Assembly (NCBI GenBank): GCA_946965045.2
Contig: OX337230.1
Coordinates: 1,984,001-2,048,000 of the forward strand
Source: Epithemia pelagica
Lineage: Eukaryota; Bacillariophyta; Bacillariophyceae; Surirellales; Surirellaceae
Length of the DNA: 64,000 nt
Direction of reading: 5' to 3'
Below the pieces are notes generated by a model that saw only the letters and a list, made by a program, of their open reading frames with translations, ran no database searches and had not been told where the DNA came from. Below, in pieces: positions 63,671-64,000 of the stretch; positions within the stretch are counted from its first letter, which is position 1, and each line of letters opens with the position of its first letter. A program made the translations under genes and the position numbers.

Positions 63671-64000
63671 ATGGTACTAACTGCTGCCCAGACGACGTCT
63701 TTCTTTCAAGATGCCGATCAAATGGGCATTCCCCAAGCAACGGTAACTCAACTTCAAGTTGAAGGAATTGGCACAATCCCTGACCTAGCTGATTTTGACA
63801 AGGAAACACTCCAGCAAGTGGCCGACAACTTACGGAAACCGGGTGGCAGAGTTCCAGATCCAAACCCTGGGGCAGCTGCAGGAGCAACAATTCCGACACC
63901 ACCATTCGTATTCGGCGCCAAGTCACAACACCGTCTAACTGTGGCATGTGAATTGGTACACTATTATAACACTGTTGGACGTGATCTGACCTCTGGGAAC
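63671..64000 (+). CDS. gag-like N-terminus of a retrotransposon, cut by window edge
   Basis: 110 codons open from ATGG at 63671 (ACC-ATG-G context) to the edge. The protein begins with a helical segment and runs through QMGIPQATVTQLQVEGIGTI, then FDKETLQQVADNLRKPGGRV, PDPNP-GAAAGATIPTPPFVFGAKS and a helix ACELVHYYNTVGRDLT. This layout is typical (from memory) of gag-type proteins found in many near-identical copies in diatom genomes. No zinc knuckle or pol is in the window. Element class cannot be assigned. Confidence 0.6.
   Translation, partial: MVLTAAQTTSFFQDADQMGIPQATVTQLQVEGIGTIPDLADFDKETLQQVADNLRKPGGRVPDPNPGAAAGATIPTPPFVFGAKSQHRLTVACELVHYYNTVGRDLTSGN

Overview
The window is nuclear DNA from a photosynthetic stramenopile, most probably a pennate diatom. 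Several lines point there. Protein genes are single-exon or carry short GT-AG introns (about 65-133 bp). Several products begin with secretory-type signal peptides followed by an aromatic or hydrophobic residue, as in diatom bipartite plastid presequences. There are two MGDG synthases, and several products resemble diatom-restricted families. Mobile elements are of kinds common in diatoms: an RT/RNase H retroelement, a piggyBac element and a retroelement gag-like ORF.

Layout. 1-9.1 kb: glucosidase II beta subunit (partial, minus), mTERF-like protein, a probably abundant plastid protein, MGDG synthase copy 1, a mitochondrial-carrier-family protein. 9.5-19 kb: ribonucleotide reductase small subunit with an N-terminal presequence, MGDG synthase copy 2 without one, a SET-domain methyltransferase, a polytopic membrane protein, a prolyl-4-hydroxylase-like oxygenase with an internal membrane segment, and an FAD monooxygenase. 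19-33.6 kb: a GmrSD-like DUF262+HNH protein with a signal/plastid-type N-terminus, an unrecognised 854-aa protein, an unrecognised 1124-aa protein, a RING-ankyrin-2OG oxygenase gene split by a 1-nt frameshift, and an MgtE/SLC41-type magnesium transporter. 33.8-37.9 kb: a dead RT/RNase H retroelement. 38-59.4 kb: a housekeeping block with FGGY sugar kinase, metallophosphoesterase, a duplicated-domain protein, a Tudor-like/winged-helix-like protein, SRPK kinase, ARP1, a heat-shock-factor-type regulator, mitochondrial ribosomal protein bS18m, tRNA-Gly(GCC), histidine acid phosphatase and the Golgi coiled-coil protein CASP. 59.5-63.3 kb: a structurally complete piggyBac-type transposon with perfect terminal repeats, TTAA flanks, a frameshifted transposase and a convergent accessory ORF. 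63.7 kb to the edge: a gag-like ORF.

The genes do not form one pathway. Grouped themes are galactolipid synthesis for plastid membranes (two MGD paralogues sharing an intron position), organelle gene expression (mTERF, bS18m), secretory and Golgi function (glucosidase II beta, CASP, prolyl hydroxylase) and nuclear regulation (SRPK, HSF, SET, Tudor-like). The most unusual items are the presequence-bearing GmrSD-like nuclease, the RING-ankyrin-oxygenase fusion, and the piggyBac element with its cargo ORF. Splice sites were inferred by eye from reading-frame continuity and family conservation; no transcript data were available.
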